From: Bryoerythrophyllum caledonicum
Lineage: Eukaryota; Streptophyta; Bryopsida; Pottiales; Pottiaceae
Reading direction: 5' to 3'
NCBI GenBank assembly: GCA_963971425.1
Contig: OZ020525.1
Coordinates: forward strand, 19,908,187-19,972,186
Length of the DNA stretch: 64,000 nucleotides
Shown here: in pieces, positions 25,281 through 35,690 of the stretch
How positions within the stretch are numbered: the first letter of the stretch is position 1
Layout of the letters: every line of letters begins with the position of its first letter
Notes under the pieces: model-generated
Told to the model about the DNA's origin: nothing
What the model saw: only the letters and a program-made list of their open reading frames with translations
The model's database searches: none
Position numbers and translations under genes: made by a program

Positions 25281-25610
25281 GAGGGGTACAGGGCACTAAT
25301 GGTGTAGGAGTTTGAAAGAGTGAGTTTACGATAGAACTACGGTTTAGGGGAAGTATGAAGGAGATTGACTTAGGGCATCTGAGTGTTAGAGGGTGTGATA
25401 GTGATGGTTGAGAGGTGCAGAGAGGCTAACACCGAAACCCAAAACAACTCGACAAGTATAGAACCTATGTGCACTAAATAGCCATCTTCCCGTCATTTCC
25501 ATGTGAAACAGAAGAAACTGCGCATAAATAAAATACTCAGGTGGCCCTTTTAGTCTCACCACAATTTTCATATTAATAAAATAAAATAGAAAAATGGATC
25601 AAACGCATAT

Positions 25611-28610
25611 TTAAGCACCATAGTTTTTTAGAAGCAGAATCTGAAGGACTCGTTTTATCTCATTCCAAGTGAAACTAGAACCGTGCATGAAAACATTTAG
25701 GTCCTGGTCGAATCCACATACTATGGTAAAGATGTAGTATAGGTGCTTGCAGTAGGTCCAAGCACCACGCTTACCTAGTGACTTCTTTGACATCTCCTTG
25801 AAGGATGGACAATCATATGATGGGAACTGACCAATCGTCAATATATACCGTGAAACCTTGGAAATGCTACTAGACTATAAAGTAATTATGCAGCCAAGAG
25901 CAGGAGGCGGTACCATAAGGATATCACTGATTTCGCAGCTACGGATAGTGCAGAGACACAACTGTTGTGGTGTTTAGTAGTAGGAGCTTTAAGAATCCTA
26001 CGGATGGGCTTTCTGAATCTCGTAGTTGGGTGGTCCAAAGGATTGGGAGGAGGAGGGTAGTTCGCGAGGTCCAAGGAATCGCCTTCGCCAAACAGCTTTT
26101 GAGGAGACCTCTTGATTCGCTCTGCAAGTCTGAAGCCGCTGCACTCGAGAGCAAATATCTCTGACTTGCTAAGATTAGCGCCCATCTTCACCGGCCATAC
26201 GTTTGGGACATGGGGTTTAGAAACAACCCATGGTCGTCGAGGGCTGTGGACACAACAATGGATATCGTCTTTGCAAAGGAAGAACTGCATCTTCTCCATT
26301 CTGGTCTTCTTGTAATTTTCCATGAGGCCACTATAAGTTGGAGCAGCCGTAGGTCGCCCGCTTTGCACAATATTTGTAACACATCTCTTTCTGCCATGCA
26401 TGGCAAAGCAAGCTTTTTCCGAGGTCTTCGGAAGCCTTACAATGTGCCACTGCCTCTCCTTGCAAACAGTCTCCTGAACCAATTTAACATGCTGCGTAGG
26501 AAGCAAAGTAGCCGGAGTCTTAGACGAATGAACTTTAGCTGGAGCAGGCCTCATTTCAGACGGCAAATCAGAGTCGTCAGCTGTGAGATCAACAATCTTT
26601 GGATTGTTCCTTTGTCTCCTAAGTCGTGGACGGGAGACACTAATCTTGTCAGGGCGGTAAAAATCAAATTTAGAGCCTGGAGGAAGGTTTGCTTTCCGTT
26701 TCAACGAAACGAATTCTTCTTCACCTTCTAGGTGACGATCTCGTGTGCAAAATTCTGTTGCATCCGGCATTGTGGCAAAAGTTGCTTGAAGAACTGTAGT
26801 ATTTTCCAGTGCACTGAGCGGTTCGATGGGTAGTACGGAGTCGGAGTTCCTCCTTGTCAGGCCCAGTTCCGGGCTTTCACCCTTAAGAAACTGATAGTAG
26901 ACAACAACCTGCATGAATGCGCGGACGATGTCATCAACAACGGCGACATAGAGATCGTTCCCTCTTTTGCCAAACTGTTGCAGCCATTTGTTGTGGGCTG
27001 TCTCGGCCAAATTACACGTGTGCATTTCCGCAAGTTCGAAGTCGGACAGATCTTGCAATGAGAAAGATTCAGTAGGCATGGTTTGGCAACTAGAGTTTGA
27101 AGTCCACTCAAAGACTCAAAGTGATAACAACACTACAAGAGAAGACGTGGTTCAGCAGAGGGCAATGGCAACAACGCCTCAAGACTGGTCAAGAATAGAC
27201 ACCTCCGTTGCCAATACGAATGAATGACAAGCACTTTGTTGCTCATGTGAGCAGGCGATGTCGAATACGTTTAGTTCCCAGAACAGACGATTCTAATTGT
27301 ATTACTGTGGTAGGGCACCCGATATCGGCGACCTATAATAAGGATAGAGAAAAACCTGGGGGAACAGGAACTGCCCAAAAGAAAAGAAAAGAAAAAAAAA
27401 TGAAAGGGAAAAAAACCAAAAGAAATGGAAAGAAGATTGCTAAAACCGGGAAATACAAAAAACAATCAGTAAAAAATAATGAATTGTGAATATAAACATA
27501 CCGGCAACGAAGAATGAAAAGGTTTAATTGTGTAGAGTATAGACTGTAAGACTGACGTTGCCAGGCACACTACTAGAATTTGGTGAAAGGAATTAACGAC
27601 GTAGGTCTTAGTACTGTAGAATGTAAAATGAACTAACCGAGTACAAAGCAATGTATACTGCTAAAGCCCATCAACATTTTTTAGAATAAAGATATATAAA
27701 GAAACATGATTCTAAAGGAACTTACTAGCTGCATGAATCCGCCCCATAGCCGGTATCTAAAAAGCCAGAATACAAGCCACAAGTCAAGTCTTGGAAGTGC
27801 CTCCTCTGTTGCGGCACCAGAAGACAACCACCATGCTCGGATTGCCAAATATCGATTGTGGGCATCTATCAAAGAGATGGAGTCCTTGAACAACTTGCAG
27901 AGACGGCGGTGTTGGTCATGAAGGTTGGCCCTAGTGTCTGCCTTAGTGTGCTTTTCGAGTGATTGCATCCAATGAAATAGGCAAGTCCTCTCGCGATTGT
28001 CCATTGGCCCTGCGGGGTCGCCCGAACCGTACAAAATACACACCGCATTCCAATTTGCTTGAGTGCTGTCCGTCATGAATCCTTTAAAATTTGAGTAAGA
28101 GATACCATGCCTCTTTGCAACATATTGAGGCTCTTCCAGAAAAGTTGTTGGACATCAACGTCCTCTGACTGCATATCGCACACAGCAACTGTCATAACAC
28201 AACAAAATGTCGAATCGTAAACATGACAGGCCATAGTGGTCCACTCCTTAATACGTTTCACGTGGTCAAACATCACCCACGCCTCTTCCAAATCGCCTCC
28301 AGGTTGCATTCACTTTACTAAATCAATCCCGCATCCAGGACCAACCTCGGACATCTTTAAAATAAAAACTTTCTCCGTCTTTGTTCCTTGTCCAGGAAAG
28401 CGGTTCTCCTAGATGAATGCCCAACTACTAGAGCCCCTCAACTTCCTTGTACTGTCCATAACTCCAAATCGTCGCAAGTATCGAAAAGTGGTCACTTCAT
28501 TCCGAATATTTGGGGAGGACATCTGCTTGAACTTGTCGAGAACTGGAATGAGTTCATCAAATGGAAGAACCTTCTGAGGAACACCTTCTGAGCATAATAG
28601 TAATTCTCCT
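25611..28610 (-). pseudogene. MULE-type transposase, broken
   Basis: Reading minus, DDE-type features appear in order. VYDSTFCCVMTVAVCDMQSE (about 28,190-28,250) carries the first acidic residue. FKGFMTDSTQANWNAV (about 28,040-28,095) carries the second and is reached by a frameshift. ERTCLFHW (about 27,975-28,000) gives the C-x2-H expected after the second Asp in MULE transposases. A 397-codon open block at 27,079-25,886 contains LAETAHNKWLQQFGKRGNDLYVAVVDD. A final block at 25,841-25,611 has DCPSF, then WTYCKHLYYIF, a C...C-x-H arrangement like the SWIM zinc finger that follows the catalytic domain in these proteins. Stops occur near 28,410 and 28,315, and sequence at 27,111-27,680 is mostly non-coding. 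The gene is dead; the family call rests on motif order. Confidence 0.72.
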
Positions 28611-28624
28611 AGGTACTCCTTCTC

Positions 28625-29517
28625 GGCTGCCCTCCTTGCCATGGCCGTGGTCAGCCAGGACGACGGCCATGGCGAGGAGGGTTCGGCCCCCCTCCTCGCC
28701 ATGGTTGTCATCTTGACAGACGACGCCCACGGTGAGGAGGGCGGCCGACGGCGGCTGCCCTCCTTGCCATGGTCGTGGTCGGCCAAGACGACGGCCATGG
28801 CGAGGAGGGTTCGGCCCCCCTCCTCGCCATGGTTGTCATCTTGACAGACGACGTCCACGGTGAGGAGGGCGGCCGACAGCGGCTGCCCTCCTCGCCATGG
28901 CCGNNNNNNNNNNNNNNNNNNNNNNNNNNNNNNNNNNNNNNNNNNNNNNNNNNNNNNNNNNNNNNNNNNNNNNNNNNNNNNNNNNNNNNNNNNNNNNNNN
29001 NNNNNNNNNNNNNNNNNNNNNNNNNNNNNNNNNNNNNNNNNNNNNNNNNNNNNNNNNNNNNNNNNNNNNNNNNNNNNNNNNNNNNNNNNNNNNNNNNNNN
29101 NNNGGCGGCCGACAGCGGCTGCCCTCCTCGCCATGGCCGTGGTCGGCCAAGACGACGGCCATGGCGAGGAGGGTTCGGCCCCCCTCCTCGCCATGGTTGT
29201 CATCTTGACAGACGACGCCCACAGTGAGGAGGGCGGCCGACAGCGGCTGCCCTCCTCGCCATGGCCGTGGTCGGCCAAGACGACGGCCATGGCGAGGAGG
29301 GTTCGGCCCCCCTCCTCGCCATGGTTGTCATCTTGACAGACGACGCCCACGGTGAGGAGGGCGGCCGACAGCGGCTGCCCTCCTGGCCGTGGTCGGCCAA
29401 GACGACGGCCATGGCGAGGAGGGCAATCCCCCCTCCTGGCCATGGTTGTCGTCTTGACAGACCACGGCCATGGTGAGGAGGGCGGCCGACAGCGGCTGCC
29501 CTCTTCTCCATGGCCGT
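28625..29517. repeat. 128-bp GC-rich tandem satellite, at least seven units
   Basis: Units start with GGCTGCCCTCC at 28,625, 28,753, 28,881, 29,117, 29,245, 29,373 and 29,494. The period is exactly 128 bp except for the last (121 bp). Each unit contains self-complementary pieces (CCCTCCTCGCCATGG against CCATGGCGAGGAGGG), so single strands could fold. It is far more GC-rich than its surroundings and lies in the transposase region of the MULE. Both strands stay open in some frame only because of this composition; I do not treat those frames as genes. Confidence 0.95.
28904..29103. other. Assembly gap, 200 N
   Basis: Exactly 200 N inside the satellite. The distance between flanking unit starts (28,881 to 29,117) is not a multiple of 128, so the N length is a placeholder and the array size is unknown. 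Confidence 0.99.
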
Positions 29518-29519
29518 CG

Positions 29520-29850
29520 CCTTCGTAGGTGAAGGCAGGGAAGCAGCAGAATGGGCAATTGCCGAAGAAGATGTTTTACAGGCGCATAGTAATCCTCTCA
29601 GCGATATCCAGTTCTCGGTGTAAGTGATGATATCTCGAGAGTTTGATGCTAGAATTGCCTTTTTCTTTCCTCGGATTGACCTCAAGACATTGCGTTGCAA
29701 GCCAACCATGCTCAATGAATTTGACTGGTCTGAAAGCTTTCCACAGTTTTTCTCACACAAAGAAACTGCAGGTGGAGGCAATAACAGCTATGGAGACAAC
29801 ATTGGTGCCCTTCAAAAGACCGCCTTAAATGTATATCAAGAAAACCTCTA
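29520..29850. other. MULE internal sequence
   Basis: On minus, 29,720-29,530 reads as a short block (RGKKKAILASNSRDIITYTE) that may be more of the transposase N-terminus, cut off by the satellite. No domain is recognised. Confidence 0.35.
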
Positions 29851-30900
29851 AAAGAGCAGCCGACATTGGAGCCGACAAAGATGACTTTTTTAATGTATAT
29901 GAAGGGAACCTCCAATAGGGCAGCCAACATCGGCGACTTCTTAGAGGACCCCTTAAATTTATATTATGAAAACCTCCAAAAAGGTAGTTGACATCGGCAC
30001 CCTTCTACAAGACCCCTTCAATGAATAGTAAGGGAACCTCAAAAAGGGCAGCCGACATCGGCTGCCTCTAGAATGTACAACACGCTCTGGAAAATTTGAA
30101 GATATTTTTAAAATGGTACTACAATTTATTATTGGACATTATACGAATGAGTTATTTGCGGATGAAGTTATGAGATTCAGAACTTCATCCATTGATAACT
30201 CATCCGTACAATGTCCAATAATGAAGTGTAGTACCATTTCGGAAATATCTTTAAATTTTCCAGAGCGTGTTGCACATTCTAGAGGCAGCCGATGTCGGCT
30301 GCCCTTTTAGAGGTTTCCTTAGTATACATTTAAGAGGTCCTGTAGACGATCGCCAATGTCGGTTGCCTTTTCGGAGGTTCCTTTAACATGAATTTAAAGG
30401 GTCTTCTAGAGGGGCGGTGATGTCGGCTACCCTTTTAATGGTTCCCTTAATATACATTTACGGGGCCCTTTAGAAGAGCGCTAATGTCAACAACCCTTTT
30501 GGAGGCTCCCTAAATATATATTGAAAGGATTCGCATGAGGGTCGCCGATGTCGGCTGCCATGTTGAAGGTTGACTTGATATACATTTAGGGGGTCTTCTT
30601 GGAGAGGGAAGATGTCAACAATCCTTTTGAAGGTTCCTTAATTTACATTTAAGAGATCTTCTAGGAAGGCGCCCATGTTGGCTGCCCTTTTAGAGGTCTC
30701 TTAATATACATTTAAGGGATTCTCTTGAGGGGCGCCAATGTTGGCTGCTCTTTTGGAGGTTCCTCTAATATACATATAGAGGGACCTCTTAAGGAGCACC
30801 AATGTCGGCTCTACTTTTGGAGGTTTCTTTAATAAAAATTGGAGAGGCCCTGTAGAAGGGTGCCAATATTGGCCGCTCCTTCAAAGGTTCTTTTTTTAAA
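29850..30900. repeat. Inverted array of a roughly 65-70 bp repeat around a large palindrome
   Basis: Left of about 30,174 the unit reads AACCTCCAAAAAGG...GACATCGGC; right of it the same unit runs in complement (GATGTCGGCTGCCCTTTT...GAGGTT). There are about four units on the left and nine or ten diverged units on the right. Telltale words are GCAGCCGACATCGGC and its complement, spaced 60-75 bp apart. Confidence 0.85.
30040..30305. repeat. Near-perfect palindrome, arms of about 125 bp
   Basis: The left arm begins GGGCAGCCGACATCGGCTGC and the right arm ends with its complement. Inside, CTCTGGAAAATTTGAAGATA pairs with TATCTTTAAATTTTCCAGAG. The centre is near 30,174, within GATGAAGTTATGAGATTC. 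The loop is only a few bases, so the arms could form one long hairpin. Confidence 0.88.
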
Positions 30901-31379
30901 CCTTAGAACTGGCGTCTACATAGGTGTAGATGTTGACATCTTCTTTGAAGTTCTCTAAAAGAAATAAAAGGGCTCTTTAGAAAGGTATGATTGTCTCCAT
31001 GGCTTAGGTAGGTGATATTACCAGTTGTTAGTTTAAGTAAACTACAGTCTAGGAGATTGTCGCATCTAAGCGGCTGCCATCAAGCGGAGACCATAAGGCA
31101 TGTTCTAAGTCTCTATCTGGGGTCTGCCGATATTGATTGCCTCCATATCGTGATGTGCTATTATTGTAGTTTGGAACATTAGTGCACTCTCATCTATCCT
31201 TCATTGTATCCTTTGCTGATGCAATTGTGTTTTTTATATTCAAAAACAGTTTGATAATGTCGTTCAAATGCAACTCAGATGTTTCAACTTTCAAGAGCAA
31301 TTTTCTAGATAAGTCAATTGAGTGGACAACGGAGAAACTTTACAAGGTGGTCAGCAAAGTTGTGATGAAAGTGAAAAAA

Positions 31380-31670
31380 AAATGACATCTGTGTTGAAGA
31401 AGCTGCTGCCCATTGCAGACCCTAAGTATACTCCACAGTCCCTTGAACAAATCAGGCTATATAATCAGAGTCTGAAAGATTATCCAAAGATGTCTCAAAA
31501 AAATTTGATTTATTCCTCAACCTCTGTGATGGACGCTGCCAAAAAGGTCAAGTGGTTGAGGTGCGAGAATAAGCTAGCTTCTTTGCGTGTTTTACTGAAA
31601 ATCCCAACGGGAAAACTTGTAGACCATTCTTTTCTTGGATAGCTGATGAAGGCAAATTGGTAAGCACATG
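31380..31670 (+). pseudogene. Gene fragment with possible GRF-type zinc finger
   Basis: The longest ORF here (31,322-31,642) does not look like a domain. The alternative frame at about 31,500-31,670 reads LCDGRCQKGQVVEVRE, a stop, then FACFTENPNGKTCRPFFSWI and ADEGK. The spacing of Cys, N-x-G, Cys and FFSW-x-DE resembles GRF zinc fingers, which occur in nucleic-acid-binding proteins and some transposons. A stop within it and no continuing frame suggest a captured, dead fragment. Assignment is tentative. Confidence 0.35.
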
Positions 31671-32234
31671 TTTGTTTCAATACCTTCAATAATCTTGATT
31701 CTAAACTAGTTCATATGATCTCACTGGAGATGCTTCTGTAGCTTTCAATTGAGGTGGTGGTCTTATTTGATTCTACATTATCTGAACTTGGAGAGACAAT
31801 TGACTTTCATCATTCACGCTTTTAGAAAGTGTCTCATTCTATTGATTCAGGATTACGTAGAGTGGATGCGCATTCATTCAGGATTACGTAGAGCTATGGG
31901 ATTTGGCGGTCCTGGACAAGATGGATGTGAAGGGTGTGCACAAGAACCGCATTGCAGAGTTGGGCGTTGGACTTTCATAGGCCATGACCTAGGTCTTATA
32001 GAGATATTTTTCTACATCTTGTATTCAAGGAAGGCGGCGTTAAAGATGCGTGCATACTTTGAAAATTATCTAGATCGTGATGGCAATAGGTGCATTCTAG
32101 CTGAAAACATCCCAATAAGTAGGCCCATCTGCACTAGCATAAATGCGGGTGATACTTCGACTCCCCAGTGACCAAGCCCCTATCTTTGACATCAAACTCA
32201 CAAATGGCATCTAGCCCGATTAAGTTGGCACTGA

Positions 32235-32600
32235 GATTATGGTTCCTTTGCTAGATGTTGCCGTGCCTATGAAGTAGACAAGAGGAACGGAGAAGAAGGC
32301 GGCTGAAGCTGAGAAGGCAAAGAAAGAGAAAGCAGCGGTGGAGGCAAAAATAGCCGTGGAGGCTGAAGTTGTTATGAAGTTGAAGGTTGTGGTTGCCAAG
32401 GCCGAAGCGAGCATGAAGCTCTTTGCTGAGGTTGCTATTGCTGAGTTGACAACAAAGTAGGCGGCTCACAATGAGGCCCTCACGGTAGTGGATATAGGTG
32501 TCAACACATATATCTTTGATCTAGCTCACATTATCCTAAGTGCTGTATTTGCTGCTCGGAGCCATTACTCTAGCCCAATACCGTTAACAGAGGATGAATA
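32235..32600 (+). pseudogene. Coiled-coil gene fragment
   Basis: One plus frame gives a run of heptad-like Ala/Lys/Glu sequence (EKKAAEAEKAKKEKAAVEAK and onward to AIAELTTK), then a stop and AAHNEALTVVDIGVNTYIFD. Two stops interrupt it. It is probably the tail of the same captured or element-borne gene as the GRF-like fragment. No function can be inferred. Confidence 0.4.
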
Positions 32601-33730
32601 AAGTCCCCTCTCCTTTATTACACATAAATTGAAGTAGAAAATAGATGTGCTCCCGCTTCATTTTGTCACATCCTATTTCAATCTTTGTTGAGCCCACAAG
32701 TATCAAGAAGATGATGGAAGTATTGTCTGGTGTTCATGTTTGTGTACCGAATGTGAACAACTTTGTCTTTCAAATTCAATTTATTTTCCCACTCTTTGCA
32801 CTTATGTTAATTTACTCATTCTTTTGTCTTCATTTCTGAAATCCATGTCGTTGTTGTCAATGAACAAAATACCTCTGTGGAGAGTGTGGCCACATTCTCA
32901 TGGGTCCCACAAAGGTGTTGCATTGCGCATGAGCACCTCAGTAAAGAGAGTGCCAAAATTGACATTCATTGAAGGAAGTGATGACTTTAGATTGCCACTA
33001 AATTTTTAATTTGATGCCGTCGTTTTGATCACATTGCATCACTGCAATGTTTCAGAGTTGCTGATTTCAACCTCTTCTCTTCATCCTATTCAAACTCTAC
33101 AGCGGATAGAATATCCACTACAGAAAATATAAATACTACTCTCGTACTACTAAACATGCTCTTCCCCTCCAAGCAACCTTCAAAATTACTCTACATTAGT
33201 TCATATGGAAATCTGCTATAGTAGTCCAGTATGTGGTCCCTCACTATGTCCATTGAAGATATATTGCTTCTTGAGTTCTTTTTAAGAAAATTATTTAAAT
33301 ACCAATATTAGTTCCACATACATGGTTGGAGTCCCTCAGTCGACGGAAATCACAATTAAAATTTCCACTTAATTCAAATTTAGAGTCTCCCTCTTTAAAT
33401 CTCACTTACTCGTTGGATATTTATAAGTCTTGATGAATAACTAGTTGAAATTGTATTTGGAATCCAACTTTCCTCTCCTCTTTTTGTACAAAGAATTGTT
33501 TTCATCAAAACACAATTCATCCACGGTCATAGGGTAGTAATACCCATTTCATCGGTCAGTCCCTACTCTAATTTCACTTCTAGTGGCAATTTAGTACATC
33601 TTAATAGCACTTCAATCTCAGATCTAGTCCAATTTTCACGGCTATAGGACCCTACCCTAAATGTCCACTTTTACTTTTCCTTTAACTTTAACTTTAAATT
33701 TCCGTGAACTTTACCTTTTTTTCTTTAAAC

Positions 33731-33822
33731 TCTCTACTTTTTGCGCTCTGCGCTCGCGAACCAAGGCTCGCCGCTCTCCGCTCGCAACTCTACGCTCGCA
33801 AAATAGCTTTCCCCTACTACAC
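33731..33822 (-). repeat. Right terminal inverted repeat of the MULE
   Basis: Complementary to 24,750-24,850, with GCTCGCGAACCAAGGCTCGC and CTCTACGCTCGCAAAATAGC. The adjoining ACTACACATTTG repeats to the right may be the true edge or host sequence. Confidence 0.88.
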
Positions 33823-34805
33823 ATTTGCAAAAACTACACATTTGTAAAAACTACACTATGTGAATGTGTAGTTTTTTCCATAGTGATGGTGACCATTGTT
33901 TTTTATTATTGCAAACTGGTTTTTGCTAAATATGATGTCTTTTAGGTTTCTTTGGTTTTCATGAGGTTGATTTTAATTGGAAGTAGTAGTTTTATGTTAG
34001 TAGAACAAGTTTTTTGTACAGGACCTCTAAAAGATAATAAAATATTTATAAGGAGATTTAAACTAATAAAAGACGAAGATTTTAACTGGAAAGTAAAATA
34101 GGTCTGTCAACAAACTGCCAAACCAATTGTTTCGTGGTTCATAAAACATAGGTTGTTTTAATATCTCAAATACTTTATGATAATAGTTCATCAAATCTTA
34201 CCAACAACCTCCATTTGAATTTTTTTGGTAATTCTAGTAAGGCTTTCATCTCCATTGCATTGATTTAAGTATAAATAATAAACAATATCATAATTTTACA
34301 ATGCACTATCAAACCAATTGTTTGGTAGTGATCATAAAATTGTAAAATATATTGATCCACTGTAGGGTATAATTATGAGGTTGCTATAAAAAATAATAAG
34401 AGTCATATATTAAATAAAATAAATGTATTCTTCAACTTATCTTTCACATTCCACTTATTCTATTAGAAAGCCACTATGGTTTGTATACTTCATAGCTGTT
34501 TTTTTTTGTTGTCCATCCTCATGGCAACTTGACAATTGTCATCTACTTAGTCTTAGTTTCTTATCTCATTGTTACTTATTCCTACTTATATGAGATCTAC
34601 TTCTAGACTTATATGAGATAATGTGGTAACCCTTTTGTTAGTTTGGATGGTATGGATTGAAATATAATTGCAGTCAAAGTGAAAAATTGTGTGCCTTGTA
34701 GGTACACTTGTCTTGTAGGGGCTAAACATGATAAACATGTCTAAAATTGTTGAAGTATCTTGGAATCTTTATAAATATGTTGAAAATAAGAAAATCTATA
34801 TCTAC
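33823..34805. other. AT-rich spacer
   Basis: Includes short repeats of ACTACACATTTG at 33,815-33,860. No gene is recognised. Confidence 0.45.
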
Positions 34806-35385
34806 TTAACCCCTAAATGACACAAGTCCCAAAATGGCCTTATGCAAATGTCGGACATGTTCCCATGGTTGCAATTCTTGTGCTGTACAAAGATGTAAGA
34901 TGACAAGATGTACATGGAAAAATATTTTTTATTCTCATGGGACATATTGAAAAAAATGATGCCATCTTATAGAAGAGCTTCTTGAGAGCATGCATGTCGG
35001 GCAACTTTAAAATCTTCTCCTAGAATAGTCTCTTAAATGTCAAATTTTCAATACTTGCAAGTAATACTATTTCTATTCATATCGTCAAAATACATTTTCA
35101 CACAGTGTCACACATTTTAGGCAAGGTACCAAAAATCTTCTTTTCCACATAAAACTTAGAGGTCTTCATGCTTAACATGATGGTAATGAATTGAGACCTT
35201 GTGTAGTGCAAACACTTGACACCAAGTGAAGTCAAAGTTTGTTGTTCCACTCAACACAAGGAAGAAAGTGAACCATGTTCTCTATGTCAAACAATATACT
35301 CTTTCAATTTGTGTGGTCAAAGTTTATGAAATATTGTAAGCGTGTTATTTAACAAGTAATTAGGATCCTACAGAAATTATCCTCA
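34806..35385 (+). mobile_element. TTAA-family element P1, copy c (left end and part of interior)
   Basis: Starts TTAACCCCTAAATGACACAA, close to the left terminus of the intact copy at 52,867. The interior words are CATGCTTAACATGATGGTAA, GACACCAAGTGAAGTCAAAG and TCAATTTGTGTGGTCAAAGT. The right end is lost. Confidence 0.65.
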
Positions 35386-35404
35386 CATTCAGGTTGGAAA
35401 ATAA

Positions 35405-35690
35405 AATATTATCTTCAAAAAGTGGATGGATGAAAATAATGCATGAAAATAAACATGGAAGATTTCAATTGAAATCTAGTAAAATGTGGATTGTTTAGAG
35501 GTAAGAGTCATCAATGTATATTGGTTGTAAGAGTTGCCAGATATGGAGAGACTAATATAACACCAATCATTAGAATCTTGCAAGAAATCTTATAAACTGG
35601 ATGGAACTTCTACATGTTGTGTTGATAGCTTCACATTGACATGTACAACTATATGAAATCAGCATAATATACACGTAATTTATGATGATT
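35405..35690 (+). repeat. Dispersed repeat R1, copy 1
   Basis: Shares with 49,967-50,255, in the same order, AAAAGTGGATGGATGAAAA, AACATGGAAGATTTCA, GATGGAACTTCTACATG and CTTCACATTGACATGTAC. The family is unknown; there is no ORF. Confidence 0.82.

Larger units (their letters stand above)
24750..33822 (-). mobile_element. Approximately 9 kb Mutator-like (MULE) DNA transposon with long TIRs, inactive
   Basis: The two ends are inverted copies: the left has GCTATTTTGCGAGCGTAGAG at 24,773 and the right has its complement near 33,790-33,808. Similarity continues inward through GAGCGGAGAGCGG and GAGCCTTGGTT. It continues more patchily, for example CCTATGACCGTGG at about 25,028 and its complement near 33,520. 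MULEs typically have long TIRs, and the transposase relic inside (minus) fits. The right half contains a palindromic repeat array and plus-strand gene fragments, which could be captured sequence. I did not find a clear 9-bp target duplication, so exact ends are uncertain. Confidence 0.75.

Noticed and set aside
28409..29443. Long ORFs on both strands across the satellite and N gap
   Set aside because: They arise from the GC-rich 128-bp unit and run through unknown bases; only the end at 28,409-28,610 is transposase sequence.
24750..33822. Polinton or Helitron
   Set aside because: Long TIRs exclude a Helitron, and no DNA polymerase B or packaging genes exist; MULE-type transposase motifs fit better.
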